The notes: generated from the letters alone by a model not told the origin. Positions 15,733 to 24,412 are shown, counted from the first letter of the stretch. The stretch: DNA of 35,034 nt from an uncultured Oscillospiraceae bacterium (GCA_900539855.1 UQDO01000021.1:1-35034), one strand, 5' to 3'. Numbers and translations are program-made.

Positions 15733-15763
15733 ATGTATACCCCCAAAATTTACAGTATAAGTT

Positions 15764-15792
15764 ATTTTACATCACATATCGCCTTTTGTCAA
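15764..15792 (-). promoter_or_regulatory. thrC promoter inside the dipeptidase 3' end
   Basis: Consensus TTGACA (15787-15792) with TAAAAT (15764-15769) and a 17-base spacer. The -35 box lies within the dipeptidase coding sequence, and the -10 box lies just past its stop, 31 bp before thrC. Confidence 0.75.
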
Positions 15793-16698
15793 AGCTTCCT
15801 TAAAAAATAATAAGGAATTTTTATAAAAAAGTCTGTCTGCAACATCTTCGCCGAAATTACGGGCTATATCCCCGGCAAGGAGTGCTGCGTTGCCGGCATT
15901 ATTTACGGTGTCTGACATATCGGCTCCGTCAAAATCACTACCGAACGCAAGATTTCCGACCATGCCGAGCGACAACATGTGCTCCACGGCACGCAAAAAT
16001 CCCGTTCTTACATCACCGCCTATAAATTGCGGATAGACCGAAAGCCCCACAAGTCCGCCCTTTTGTTTTATGGCAAGCAGCTGTTCGTCGTCGATGTTTC
16101 TTATATGCTCCACAGTGCCGCTAAGTCCCGTATGAGATGCCATTACCCTGTCGGCATATTTCAACGAGTCGAAAAAGCTGTTTTTGTTAAGGTGCGATAC
16201 ATCCAGTATCATTCCGAGATCGTTCATTTTTTCTATAACACGGCGTCCCAAAACCGTGAGCCGCCCGTTTCCGTGAGCGCCGCCGGCAAGCCGGTTATCG
16301 TGATTCCATGTTAGCGCCGCAGTTCTGATCCCGTCCGAGAAAAGCTTATCCATATATTCGGGCGACTCTATCGCATATCCGCCCTCAAGAGACAAAAGCG
16401 CAAACGTGCCGCCCCTATCGGCGACAAAGGATATGTCGGAAGCATTTTTACATATACCGATACCGACCCTTTCAAGCTCAGCCTTACCGGTCTTTATCAC
16501 GGTGTTGTACCTAAAGTCCGGATCGTCCTCGGTGCCGCTTATCCATACTGCAAACTGCACAAAGGCTGTGTCATACAAAGAGAGCGCCCCGGTATTTACC
16601 GCAAGACTGCTGTCATTAAGGCTCTTACCGTCAGAAACGAGCGATAAAGTGTCACAATGAAGGTCAAAGTAATTCAAATCCATCAGCTCCGAAAGCAT
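15772..16698 (-). CDS. Membrane-dipeptidase family (M19) peptidase
   Basis: A zinc-dependent dipeptidase of family M19 (renal-dipeptidase-like), 308 residues. Motifs are FDLHCDT (His14, Asp16), LTWNHDNRLAGG, ILDVSHLN, ASHTGL and FGSDFDGAD, covering the expected binuclear metal ligands. No signal peptide is seen, so it is probably cytosolic. The frame starts at 16698 and overlaps the yraN 3' end by 35 bp; an internal ATG at 16683 (giving MDLNYFDLHCDTL) would also fit the family. It is the last gene of the rplS-lepB-rbgA-rnhB-yraN run. Confidence 0.9.
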   Translation of the reverse strand: MLSELMDLNYFDLHCDTLSLVSDGKSLNDSSLAVNTGALSLYDTAFVQFAVWISGTEDDPDFRYNTVIKTGKAELERVGIGICKNASDISFVADRGGTFALLSLEGGYAIESPEYMDKLFSDGIRTAALTWNHDNRLAGGAHGNGRLTVLGRRVIEKMNDLGMILDVSHLNKNSFFDSLKYADRVMASHTGLSGTVEHIRNIDDEQLLAIKQKGGLVGLSVYPQFIGGDVRTGFLRAVEHMLSLGMVGNLAFGSDFDGADMSDTVNNAGNAALLAGDIARNFGEDVADRLFYKNSLLFFKEALTKGDM

Positions 16699-17041
16699 TT
16701 TCGATATATTTCAGGTGCCTGCTCCCGTCCTCGTTTACCAGTATCTCTGCAACATCGAACCTTGGCTGAAGTCCGGAAACATTACGCTGTAAATATATGC
16801 CTGCGGTTATCCTGATTTTCCTCTGCTTTTCCTTATCAACAAATTCACGCGGCAGTATTTTGGACTTTACCGAGCGTGTCTTGACCTCAACAAAAAGTAT
16901 CATCTCGTTATTTTCGGCTATAACGTCGATCTCGCCGAACCTTGAGCGGTAATTCCTTGCCGATATTATGTAGCCGCGCCCTTTTAAAAACTTTGCAGTC
17001 ATTTCCTCGCCGGAATTGCCCGTCGTCTGAGTTTTACCCAT
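16664..17041 (-). CDS. YraN/UPF0102-family endonuclease-like protein
   Basis: A 125-residue protein with the restriction-endonuclease-like core shared by the UPF0102 family: GEEMTAKFLKGRGY, then FGEIDVIAENNEMILFVEVK with the Glu-Asp-Glu-x-Lys metal-site pattern. The family is nearly always next to rnhB, as here. The start at 17041 overlaps the rnhB stop by 8 bases. The longer upstream frame overlaps rnhB deeply and is rejected. Cellular role is not established. Confidence 0.9.
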   Translation of the reverse strand: MGKTQTTGNSGEEMTAKFLKGRGYIISARNYRSRFGEIDVIAENNEMILFVEVKTRSVKSKILPREFVDKEKQRKIRITAGIYLQRNVSGLQPRFDVAEILVNEDGSRHLKYIENAFGADGFELL

Positions 17042-17651
17042 TGCTTTTACCTTCAAAGTATTTTTTGAAAAAGCTCGGACGATGTATCGGGCACAGCCCT
17101 GATTCATCCACTGCACGGTAATGTGCCGCCGTTCCGTAGCCTTTGTGCTTATCAAATCCGTACTGCGGATATTCCTTCGCATACTCTGTCATCAGCCGGT
17201 CACGCGTGACCTTGGCTATCACCGACGCTGCGGCGATGGAGCAGGACAGCGAGTCGCCCTTTATAACGGTCCTGCACGGCAGCTTTGCTCCGCGCGGTGC
17301 TCTGTTTCCGTCAATAAGCGCCACATCCGGTTTTACAGACAATCCGTCTACAGCGCGGTTCATGGCGATAAAAGTCGCTTCTAAAATATTATATTCTTCT
17401 ATTTCTTCAACATCGGCAAAGGCGACCGACCATGAAACAGCCGACCTTACTATCTCGTCATAAAGCCTTTCCCTTTGCCTTTCGCTGAGCTTTTTTGAGT
17501 CATTAAGACCGTCTATCACAAGACCGTCAGGCAATATCACCGCAGCGGCGCATACCGGTCCTGCTAAAGGTCCTCTGCCTGCCTCGTCAACTCCGCACAC
17601 GGTCAGAAAGCCCTCGTCACGAGCCGTTTTTTCAAAAGTATAATCTGGCAT
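17034..17651 (-). CDS. rnhB: Ribonuclease HII
   Basis: RNase HII removes ribonucleotides from DNA-RNA hybrids during replication and repair. The 205-residue product shows VCGVDEAGRGPLAGPV with catalytic Asp22 and Glu23, a further acidic Asp114 in ALIDGNRAP, and AAASVIAKVTRDRLM. It is full length. The gene starts 2 bp after the rbgA stop, consistent with tight translational linkage. Confidence 0.95.
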   Translation of the reverse strand: MPDYTFEKTARDEGFLTVCGVDEAGRGPLAGPVCAAAVILPDGLVIDGLNDSKKLSERQRERLYDEIVRSAVSWSVAFADVEEIEEYNILEATFIAMNRAVDGLSVKPDVALIDGNRAPRGAKLPCRTVIKGDSLSCSIAAASVIAKVTRDRLMTEYAKEYPQYGFDKHKGYGTAAHYRAVDESGLCPIHRPSFFKKYFEGKSNG

Positions 17652-17653
17652 TT

Positions 17654-18520
17654 TTAAATCTCCGGCATTTCAAGCGTTATTTTTCCGAGCTTGCCGCCCC
17701 TGTATTCGTCGAGCAGCATAACCGACGCGCGCTCGGTATCTACCTCGCCGCCTCTTGATATCATTCCCCGTCTTTTGCCTATAGCACAAAGCAGCTCATA
17801 TGCATCATCGCAGTCTGCCGTTAAAACTCCGGAATAGCGTTCTTCCAGTCTTTCGGGATATTCCCTGCTCATATATTCAAGCAGACGTACCGCAAGCAGT
17901 TCCGTATCGGTAACGCCGTCCTTTACGGCACCGGTAAATGCCAGCTTCTCACCGACCGACATATCGTCAAATTTCGGCCACAAAACACCCGGAGTATCGA
18001 GCAGCTCCAGACGCGCGTCTATTTTGAACCACTGATTTCCCCTTGTGACGCCGGGCTTATCAGCCACCTTGGCCTTTGAAAGGCGCGACATACAGTTGAT
18101 GAACGATGACTTTCCTACATTCGGTATACCTACCACCATAACACGCAGTGGTTTCCCTACAAGTCCCTTTTCGTCATAGCTTCGCAGCTTATCGGCAAGC
18201 AGTAATTTTACAGCCTTTACGAATCCGTCGGTTCCCTTACCGGTTTTGCAGTCGACCGGAACGGCGATGACGCCGTTCGCTCTGTAGTACGATATCCATT
18301 TATCGGTCGCCACTTTGTCGGCAATATCGCACTTGTTCATAAGCAGCAGTCTCGGCTTTCCGCCGAGCAGCTTGTCCAAAGACGGGTTGCGGCTGCTTTG
18401 CGGTATTCTTGCATCTACTATTTCTGCCACAGCGTCAATGAGCGGCAGACACGCAGTGATCTGCCGCTCTGTTTTTTTCATATGTCCGGGAAACCACTGG
18501 ATGTTTTGCATCTGACTCAT
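17654..18520 (-). CDS. rbgA: Ribosome biogenesis GTPase RbgA (YlqF)
   Basis: RbgA is a late 50S assembly GTPase. The 288-residue protein shows the circularly permuted order: G4 NKCD (62-65), G1 GIPNVGKS (131-138) and G3 DTPG (175-178), with the N-terminal IQWFPGHMKK signature, and the RNA-binding C-terminal domain. It sits between lepB and rnhB in an arrangement common to Firmicutes, where rplS heads the group; RbgA and L19 both concern the large subunit. Confidence 0.95.
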   Translation of the reverse strand: MSQMQNIQWFPGHMKKTERQITACLPLIDAVAEIVDARIPQSSRNPSLDKLLGGKPRLLLMNKCDIADKVATDKWISYYRANGVIAVPVDCKTGKGTDGFVKAVKLLLADKLRSYDEKGLVGKPLRVMVVGIPNVGKSSFINCMSRLSKAKVADKPGVTRGNQWFKIDARLELLDTPGVLWPKFDDMSVGEKLAFTGAVKDGVTDTELLAVRLLEYMSREYPERLEERYSGVLTADCDDAYELLCAIGKRRGMISRGGEVDTERASVMLLDEYRGGKLGKITLEMPEI

Positions 18521-18535
18521 AGATCACCTCTCCGA

Positions 18536-19150
18536 TCAGTCGTAAATACTGCCCAATTTATTGAAAGGATACACCCTGTAAAGAGCTTTGCCGAGTATCT
18601 GCCTCTCGTCTATCAGTCCCACCGCGGACGTCCGGCTGTCAAGCGATACCGGTCGGTTATCACCAAGCACAAAGACCTTGCCTGCCGGCACCATGAGCGG
18701 ATATTCCTGACTTCCGTAAAATCCGCCGGCGATCACCGCGTCGGTTATCAGATCCTCTCTGAGATAGCTTTCGTCCACCTCGGTCATATTGTCCCTGCCG
18801 TAACCAACATACACCTTGCCGTCTTTTATATCCACCCACTGACCGGCGACGGCTATAATGCGTTTTATAATGGGCACATTGTCGTACACTTCGCTTGAGA
18901 CAACGATGATATCACCGTTTTTAGGTTTATAGAACATATCCGAGACCAACACTCTGTCGCTGTCCTCCAGGGTATCATACATGGACGTACCGTCTATCCT
19001 TACCTGATTTATAATAAATGTAAACACAAGCAGCAGACACATCACGGTTATAACGATAGAATCTATCCATTCGAATATTTCATTCCAGAAGGTCTTTGCC
19101 TTTTTGACATGCCTTATTTCCTGACCGCTTTCATATGGCTCGTTATACAA
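18536..19150 (-). CDS. lepB: Signal peptidase I
   Basis: Type I signal peptidase cleaves secretory signal peptides at the outer membrane face. From the TTG start at 19150 it has 204 residues, a single N-terminal membrane anchor (about 30-50), nucleophile Ser56 in DGTSMYDTL, general base Lys96 in PIIKRIIAV, and the GDNR-containing box VFVLGDNRPVSLDSR. The frame is open to an ATG at 19189, but that ATG lies within the -10 box of the promoter (19181-19186); TTG at 19150 follows AAGGA by 11 bases and is downstream of the likely transcription start. Confidence 0.93.
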   Translation of the reverse strand: MYNEPYESGQEIRHVKKAKTFWNEIFEWIDSIVITVMCLLLVFTFIINQVRIDGTSMYDTLEDSDRVLVSDMFYKPKNGDIIVVSSEVYDNVPIIKRIIAVAGQWVDIKDGKVYVGYGRDNMTEVDESYLREDLITDAVIAGGFYGSQEYPLMVPAGKVFVLGDNRPVSLDSRTSAVGLIDERQILGKALYRVYPFNKLGSIYD

Positions 19151-19180
19151 TACAAACACCGTCCTTAACACGATGATACT

Positions 19181-19209
19181 ATTATACATAAAAAACGGGA
19201 AGGAAACAA
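19181..19209 (-). promoter_or_regulatory. lepB promoter overlapping the rplS terminator
   Basis: TTGTTT (19204-19209), 17-base spacer, extended -10 TG-TATAAT (19181-19186). The -35 lies in the loop and the spacer covers the 3' arm of the rplS terminator hairpin. Confidence 0.65.
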
Positions 19210-19237
19210 GAGGTTTTCCTGTTTTCTTCCCGTTTTA
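19190..19237 (-). terminator. Intrinsic terminator of rplS
   Basis: AAAACGGGAAG pairs with CTTCCCGTTTTTT across a 23-base loop, ending in a U-tract. Termination here would separate rplS from lepB except for read-through. Confidence 0.8.
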
Positions 19238-19249
19238 GGTTCAAATTTC

Positions 19250-19591
19250 TTAAATTTTTTCCTTGACCTTGGCAGCCTTACCGACTCTGTCACGCAGATA
19301 GTAGAGCTTTGCTCTGCGGACGCGGCCGTTTCTGACCGTCTCGACCTTTTCAACATTCGGTGAGTGGACCGGGAAAACACGCTCCACACCTACTCCGTAG
19401 GAAACGCGGCGAACGGTAAAGGTCTCAGCGATACCGCTGTTGTTTCTTGCAATTATAGTTCCCTCAAAAACCTGAATTCTTGACTTGTCGCCTTCCTTAA
19501 TTCTTACATGAACGCGGACGGTGCTGCCTATCTTAAGCTCGGGAACCTCGGTCTTAAGCATGCCGGCAGAAATTTCCTTAACGAAATCCAT
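19250..19591 (-). CDS. rplS: 50S ribosomal protein L19
   Basis: L19 sits at the 30S-50S interface. The 113-residue product matches the family throughout: GSTVRVHVRIKEGDKSRIQVFEG, TFTVRRVSYGVGVERVFPVHSP and RRAKLYYLRD. Start at ATG 19591 follows AAGGAGG with an 8-base gap; the longer frame would add ten unrelated residues and run through the ribosome site. It is preceded by a structured leader and its own promoter. Confidence 0.97.
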   Translation of the reverse strand: MDFVKEISAGMLKTEVPELKIGSTVRVHVRIKEGDKSRIQVFEGTIIARNNSGIAETFTVRRVSYGVGVERVFPVHSPNVEKVETVRNGRVRRAKLYYLRDRVGKAAKVKEKI

Positions 19592-19694
19592 TTCATTTTC
19601 CTCCTTAATAATTTCAGACATTCATGCTCAAAATTCTTTGCACTGCCAAACAATGCGATAAGCAGAGGACTGTCCGCTTTGGTGTCGTTAAACG

Positions 19695-19734
19695 GCATCA
19701 AACCCACCGATAAGGATACGGTGAAATCAAATGC
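19695..19734 (-). promoter_or_regulatory. Hairpin in the rplS leader, possible autoregulatory element
   Basis: The 5' leader contains GCAT...CACCG-TATCCTTAT-CGGTG...ATGC, a two-part stem with an internal loop. Known L19 leader RNAs exist upstream of rplS in Firmicutes; whether this one belongs to that class I cannot tell from sequence alone. Confidence 0.4.
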
Positions 19735-19740
19735 TAAAGT

Positions 19741-19769
19741 ATAATATCACATAATGATCCGAATTGCAA
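19741..19769 (-). promoter_or_regulatory. rplS promoter
   Basis: TTGCAA (19764-19769) and TATTAT (19741-19746) with a 17-base spacer; leader about 140 bases long. Confidence 0.75.
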
Positions 19770-19777
19770 GTGTTTTT

Positions 19778-20317
19778 TTAATAATTATCGGCTTTTATTT
19801 CAAAATATGCCTGCGGTACGCCGCAGACAGGGCATTTTTCCGGTGCGCTTTCCGCTGCGTGGATATTTCCGCAATTCTGACACATCCAAAGCTTTATGCC
19901 GTCCCTTTTGAAAACAATGCCTTCCTTTATATTTTTCGCCAGACGTTTGAAGCGGTCGTGGTGTTCCTTTTCTATATTTCCGACCATGCGGAAAAGTCCG
20001 GCTATCTGCTTATAGCCCTCGTCTTCGGCGTCGGCGGCAAATTTTTTGTACATATCGGAAAATTCGAACCATTCCCCGTCCGCCGCATCAAGCAGTCCGT
20101 CATAGACCGAAGGCATACCGTCTCCATGCAGCAGTCTGAACCAGATCTCTGCATGAGCACGCTCATTTTCGGCTGTTTCCTTATAAATGTCGCTTATCTG
20201 TCTGTATCCGCCGTCCTCAGCCTGCTTGGCGTAAAAGGTGTATTTGTTTCTTGCCTGCGACTCTCCTGCAAACGCAGTCATCAGATTCGCATAGGTCCTG
20301 CTTTCGGAAAAATCCAC
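19778..20317 (-). CDS. Rubrerythrin
   Basis: Rubrerythrin is a peroxide-scavenging diiron protein of anaerobes. The 179-residue protein has an N-terminal ferritin-like four-helix domain (AFAGESQARNKYTFYA, ENERAHAEIWF, EKEHHDRF) and a C-terminal rubredoxin-like knuckle domain with MCQNCG and KCPVCG. Start is GTG behind GGAGG. It stands alone between mreB-like and rplS genes on the same strand, with no peroxide-regulator gene beside it. It supports an anaerobic lifestyle. Confidence 0.95.
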   Translation of the reverse strand: MDFSESRTYANLMTAFAGESQARNKYTFYAKQAEDGGYRQISDIYKETAENERAHAEIWFRLLHGDGMPSVYDGLLDAADGEWFEFSDMYKKFAADAEDEGYKQIAGLFRMVGNIEKEHHDRFKRLAKNIKEGIVFKRDGIKLWMCQNCGNIHAAESAPEKCPVCGVPQAYFEIKADNY

Positions 20318-20397
20318 TTTAAATTACCTCCGTTTTTAGGCATGCTTAAATTCGGACATTGCCAGCCTAAGTGGATTATTTCCCGGACATATGTGTT

Positions 20398-21426
20398 TTA
20401 CTCATTGTTTATAACAAGATCTTCAATATTTCTTAGTTCATAGTCTGAGTTCTTGAGCAGCTCCGGCATTTTCAGCGACAAAAGCGCTCCCTTTGCAACG
20501 CAGTGCCTGGCGTCCCTGTGCACCTTTACCTCACTTGACAGGTACTCTGACAGCATTTCCTCCATGCCGTTGATAAGTGCTCCGCCGCCACAGACATATA
20601 TTTTCTGAGACATTATATCCGCAACCGCGTCCGGAGAGGTTTTTTCGATAACACTTTTTATGACATTGCACATAGAAACAACGGTCTCGTGCATTGCAGT
20701 ATAAACGTCGTCAGACGATATTTCAAAAAGCTGCGGCAGACCGGTAAACAGGTTGCGTCCCTTAGCCTTTATAATGACCTGCTCTTTTCTGCCTATTACC
20801 GAGCCTATCTGCTTTTTTATATCCTCGGCGGTAAGCTCGCCTATCAGTATGTTGAATTCCTTTCTTACATACCGAATGATCGCCTCGTCAAAATCGAGAG
20901 AGCCTATGGGCGCCGAGTCGCACTGAACTATTCCTCCTGCCGACAAAGCGGCAACGTCGGTAACACCAGCGCCTATATCGACCACTAATTTCCCTCCGGC
21001 ATCGGAAAAATCAATACCCATTCCGAGGGCAGCTGCCACTGCCGTGTCGATCACCTGTACCCTGCGTCCGCCTGCCGAGATTGCCGCATTTGACGCCGAG
21101 CGACGCTGTATTGATGTTGCGCCCTCCGGCATCGCGATTATCACGCGCGGTTTTATAAGGTGTTTTCCAACAGCCTTGCTCATATAATCGCTGAGCATCT
21201 GCTCGGCAACATCATAATCGGCTATCATTCCCCTTTGTATAGGGAACACAACCTCTCTGTCCTCCGACGTTCTGCCTATCATGCTCTTTGCGCGGTCGCC
21301 AAAGCATATCGGCTGCCACGTCTCACTGTCAACAGCCGCAACAGTAGGCTGTTCAAGCAATATTTTGTTGGCACTGTACAGCACCGTCTTAGAGGTGCCG
21401 AGATCTATTGCTATATCTACAGGCAT
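20398..21426 (-). CDS. MreB-like actin homologue
   Basis: MreB-type bacterial actins organise cell-wall synthesis. The 342-residue protein has actin-fold motifs: phosphate 1 IDLGTSKTVLYS, phosphate 2 LVVDIGAGVTDVAALS, and the adenosine region YVCGGGALINGM, plus an MreB-like connecting segment MPEGATSIQRRSASNAAISAGGR (split here over 20 residues). It is divergent from typical MreB (which has DLGTANTLVY) and no mreC or mreD is nearby, so it may be an Mbl/MreBH-type paralogue. ATG follows GGGAGGAAGTACG. It is downstream of comF and recD2 with short spacing. Confidence 0.85.
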   Translation of the reverse strand: MPVDIAIDLGTSKTVLYSANKILLEQPTVAAVDSETWQPICFGDRAKSMIGRTSEDREVVFPIQRGMIADYDVAEQMLSDYMSKAVGKHLIKPRVIIAMPEGATSIQRRSASNAAISAGGRRVQVIDTAVAAALGMGIDFSDAGGKLVVDIGAGVTDVAALSAGGIVQCDSAPIGSLDFDEAIIRYVRKEFNILIGELTAEDIKKQIGSVIGRKEQVIIKAKGRNLFTGLPQLFEISSDDVYTAMHETVVSMCNVIKSVIEKTSPDAVADIMSQKIYVCGGGALINGMEEMLSEYLSSEVKVHRDARHCVAKGALLSLKMPELLKNSDYELRNIEDLVINNE

Positions 21427-21451
21427 CGTACTTCCTCCCTCTTTAAAACTA

Positions 21452-22174
21452 TTATATTAAATCGGTTTCATCTTTACAAGCGCCTTTTTCGGTCACCAGC
21501 ACCACGGCGCAATACACCTTGTCCGCTCCGGCAAGTCTCAGCTGCTTGGCACATTCGTTGAGCGTCGCACCGGTAGTGCAGATATCGTCCACAAGCAGTA
21601 CCGTTTTGCCGGTAAGATTGCCGTACGCCTTATACACGCCCTTGACGTTCTGCCGCCTTTGCTCGGCGTTAAGGGTATGCTGAGCCGCGTTGTTACGAAG
21701 CTTTTTAAGCGCCTTATCCCTGTACGGCAGACCAAGCTCCTTTGCGGCGGCTTTTGCGATGAGAGCGGCATGATTGTGATCACGCTTGCGTTTGGAGGCG
21801 GCGGACATCGGAACGGCGCATACCATATCCGGCTTAACATTTTTAAAACGGGCGGCAAAGACCGCACCTGTTTCCCTGCCGAAAAACTCAGCCGCATACG
21901 GTCGGTCGTTATACTTTATGGCATAAACGCTGTCCCTTGCGACACCTGCGTTGGTGTAGACGGCACAAATACCCGAAAACAGATAATTCTTTCCCTTACA
22001 GCTGCAGGCATTTATGTTTCTGCCGCACTTTTTGCATATTTCACCGGTTATCTTCTGCTTTTCCAGACCGTCTATACATTCGGGGCACGGTACACCGTCG
22101 CCATTGAGTTCGCCGCATACCGGGCAGCGCGGCGGATACATAAAATAGAGCAGAAAATCTATCAGTATGCTCAC
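21452..22174 (-). CDS. ComF-family phosphoribosyltransferase-like protein
   Basis: ComF is a cytosolic partner of the competence DNA-uptake machinery; the fold is a phosphoribosyltransferase. The 240-residue protein has the N-terminal zinc-ribbon cysteines Cys17, 20, 30, 33, 47 and 50 and the PRPP-binding loop VLLVDDICTTGAT (192-204). The start overlaps the recD2 stop by 4 bases. No other com genes are in the window, so a competence role here is inferred only from the family. Confidence 0.9.
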   Translation of the reverse strand: MSILIDFLLYFMYPPRCPVCGELNGDGVPCPECIDGLEKQKITGEICKKCGRNINACSCKGKNYLFSGICAVYTNAGVARDSVYAIKYNDRPYAAEFFGRETGAVFAARFKNVKPDMVCAVPMSAASKRKRDHNHAALIAKAAAKELGLPYRDKALKKLRNNAAQHTLNAEQRRQNVKGVYKAYGNLTGKTVLLVDDICTTGATLNECAKQLRLAGADKVYCAVVLVTEKGACKDETDLI

Positions 22175-24384
22175 GCCTCATCATCCTCTGTAAGCATAGA
22201 TTTGAGCGCTGTATATCTCATTGTTTTTTTCTCGTTTGCAGCCATGGATGCCAGCACCTCGCGGCTGCCGACAACAACAAGCAGCCGTTTGGCTCTTGTC
22301 ACCGCGGTGTAAAGAAGATTGCGGTATTTGAGCTGATACGGAAAATCGAGCAGCGGCAGTATAACGCAGTCAAACTCGCTGCCCTGACTTTTATGTACGG
22401 TCACGGCATACGCAAGCTCAAGCTGAGTGACCTCGTCACCGAGATATCTTGCGACGCGGTCGGAAAACCGCACAGAGACCTCTTTTGTCCTTACATCTAT
22501 ATCCTCAAGTATGCCGACGTCACCGTTGAAAACACCGGTGCCCTCGCTGCCGGCATCATCCTCCCACACGATATCGTAGTTGTTTTTAATCTGCATGACC
22601 TTATCGCCGCGCCTGAGGGTAAAGCCCTTAAAGGCAATTTCGGGCAGGTCGTCTGCCGGAGGATTGAGCTGTTCCTGCAAAATGTTATTGAGGTTCACGG
22701 TGCCGAGTTCCATTTTCTTTGAGGGGCAGAGCACCTGTATCGACTGCAGCGGAGAAAAACCGTAAGCAGCCGGAAGCCTGCGGCAGCAAAGATCACTTAC
22801 CAGCCTTACGGCGCGGTTTGCCACGGTCTGGTCAAGCATAAAAAAGTCCCCGTCGCGGCTGTCAAGCAGCAGCGGCTCGCCGTTAATAATGCGGTGGGCG
22901 TTTACAACTATCATACTGCTGAGCGCCTGTCTGAACACCTTGCAAAGTCTGACCGACGCAAATTTACCGGAGGACAGCATGTCCTTGAGCACATTTCCGG
23001 CACCAACGCTCGGCAGCTGATCAGAGTCGCCGACCAGAACTATTCTTGTACCGAGCTTGAGTGCCCTCAGCAGCGCGTCGAACAATGCGGCGTCTACCAT
23101 CGACATTTCGTCGATTATAACGGCGTCGGCATCTATCGGATTTCTTTCGTTTTTTACAAAGACGTGTTCTTTTTTATCGTCGGTTGTCCCGACCTCGAGC
23201 AGCCTGTGCACCGTTTTCGCTTCCCTGCCGGTAAGCTCGGTCATCCGCTTTGCCGCACGACCGGTCGGCGCGGCAAGCGAGACCTTCATCCCTCTGTTTT
23301 CCATGACCTCTATTATGCCGTTTACGGTTGTGGTCTTTCCGGTTCCCGGTCCGCCTGTAAGTATAAATACGCCTGATGTGACGCTTAGGGCTATCGCCTC
23401 GCGCTGAAGCCCCTCAAATATTATCCCAAGCCTCATGCCTGCGGCGTTGATCTCTTTTTCGGTCACAGCCCTTGCCTTTTGCGGCAGTGAAAGCTCTATT
23501 GAAAGTCTTGTAGCTATGTATCTTTCGCAGTCATATATTTCGGTGACCGAATAGAACGGTGTGTCGCCGATTTTAAGAGCGGTAAGCTCACCGCGCTCGC
23601 AAAGAAGCGCGCAGGCGTCATCAACGGCACGGCTGTCGCAGTCAAGCAGCTTTGCGGCAATGCCGAGCACAGTCTTTTCCGGCAGGCATGTATGACCGTT
23701 TTGCAGGTTATGCCGCACGACATACAGAACACCTGCACATAATCTTTCCAAGTCGTCCCTCGCAATGCCTATGCTGCCGGCGATATCGTCAGCCTTTTCG
23801 AAGCTTATGTCTATGCCCTTTTTGCAAAGCAGGTACGGATTCTGCTCTATCTGTTCGGCGGCGGTATCACCGAGCACGCCTATTGCCGACACGGCATCGT
23901 CTGCAGAAAGTCCAAACCGGGACAGTTTGAGGCAGACCTCTCTCAAAGATCGTCTGTTTTTGATCTCCTCGCTCAGCTGCATGGCGCGGTCATAGGTTAT
24001 GCCTTTGATCTTCGCAAGGCGTTCAGGCTCGTTTTCAATGACGTCGAATGTGCCGTCGCCGAAGTTCTGCACTATTCTTTTGGCGGTTGCAGGACCGATG
24101 CCTTTTATAACACCCGATGAAAGATATCGCATTATCGCCGCTGCACCTGACGGCATCACCTTTACGCATACTTCGGCTTTAAACTGACTGCCGTAAACGG
24201 GGTGAACAACATATTTTCCGGTGATCTCAAGCTCCTCGCCCACCGCAACATCGGGCAGTTCACCGACGACGGTTTCGGTCCCGTCGCCGTTTACAAGCTC
24301 TATCACCGAGAAAGCGGAGTCTGCACGGCTGAACACCACCCTTTTCACGGTTCCGTTTATCAGTTCCGTCCTTTCGTCTGTCAT
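22171..24384 (-). CDS. recD2: RecD2-type ATP-dependent DNA helicase
   Basis: RecD2 is a 5'-3' superfamily 1B helicase in genome maintenance, independent of RecBC. The 737-residue protein has an N-terminal OB-like domain, helix-hairpin-helix segments (VIKGIGPATAKRI and KIKGITYDRAM), Walker A GGPGTGKT (344-351), Walker B DEMSM (425-429) and the C-terminal UvrD-like AVTVHKSQGSEFD and YTAVTRAKRLL. ATG at 24384 is chosen over the longer frame because it gives the family N-terminus (MTDERTELINGTVKRVVFS) and lies outside the neighbouring gene. Confidence 0.93.
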   Translation of the reverse strand: MTDERTELINGTVKRVVFSRADSAFSVIELVNGDGTETVVGELPDVAVGEELEITGKYVVHPVYGSQFKAEVCVKVMPSGAAAIMRYLSSGVIKGIGPATAKRIVQNFGDGTFDVIENEPERLAKIKGITYDRAMQLSEEIKNRRSLREVCLKLSRFGLSADDAVSAIGVLGDTAAEQIEQNPYLLCKKGIDISFEKADDIAGSIGIARDDLERLCAGVLYVVRHNLQNGHTCLPEKTVLGIAAKLLDCDSRAVDDACALLCERGELTALKIGDTPFYSVTEIYDCERYIATRLSIELSLPQKARAVTEKEINAAGMRLGIIFEGLQREAIALSVTSGVFILTGGPGTGKTTTVNGIIEVMENRGMKVSLAAPTGRAAKRMTELTGREAKTVHRLLEVGTTDDKKEHVFVKNERNPIDADAVIIDEMSMVDAALFDALLRALKLGTRIVLVGDSDQLPSVGAGNVLKDMLSSGKFASVRLCKVFRQALSSMIVVNAHRIINGEPLLLDSRDGDFFMLDQTVANRAVRLVSDLCCRRLPAAYGFSPLQSIQVLCPSKKMELGTVNLNNILQEQLNPPADDLPEIAFKGFTLRRGDKVMQIKNNYDIVWEDDAGSEGTGVFNGDVGILEDIDVRTKEVSVRFSDRVARYLGDEVTQLELAYAVTVHKSQGSEFDCVILPLLDFPYQLKYRNLLYTAVTRAKRLLVVVGSREVLASMAANEKKTMRYTALKSMLTEDDEA

Positions 24385-24412
24385 TATTTCACCGTCCTTT
24401 ACTTTTACCGCT

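Noticed and set aside
19754..20443. 229-codon plus-strand frame opposite rubrerythrin
   Set aside because: Antisense of rubrerythrin; the sense frame has every conserved motif.
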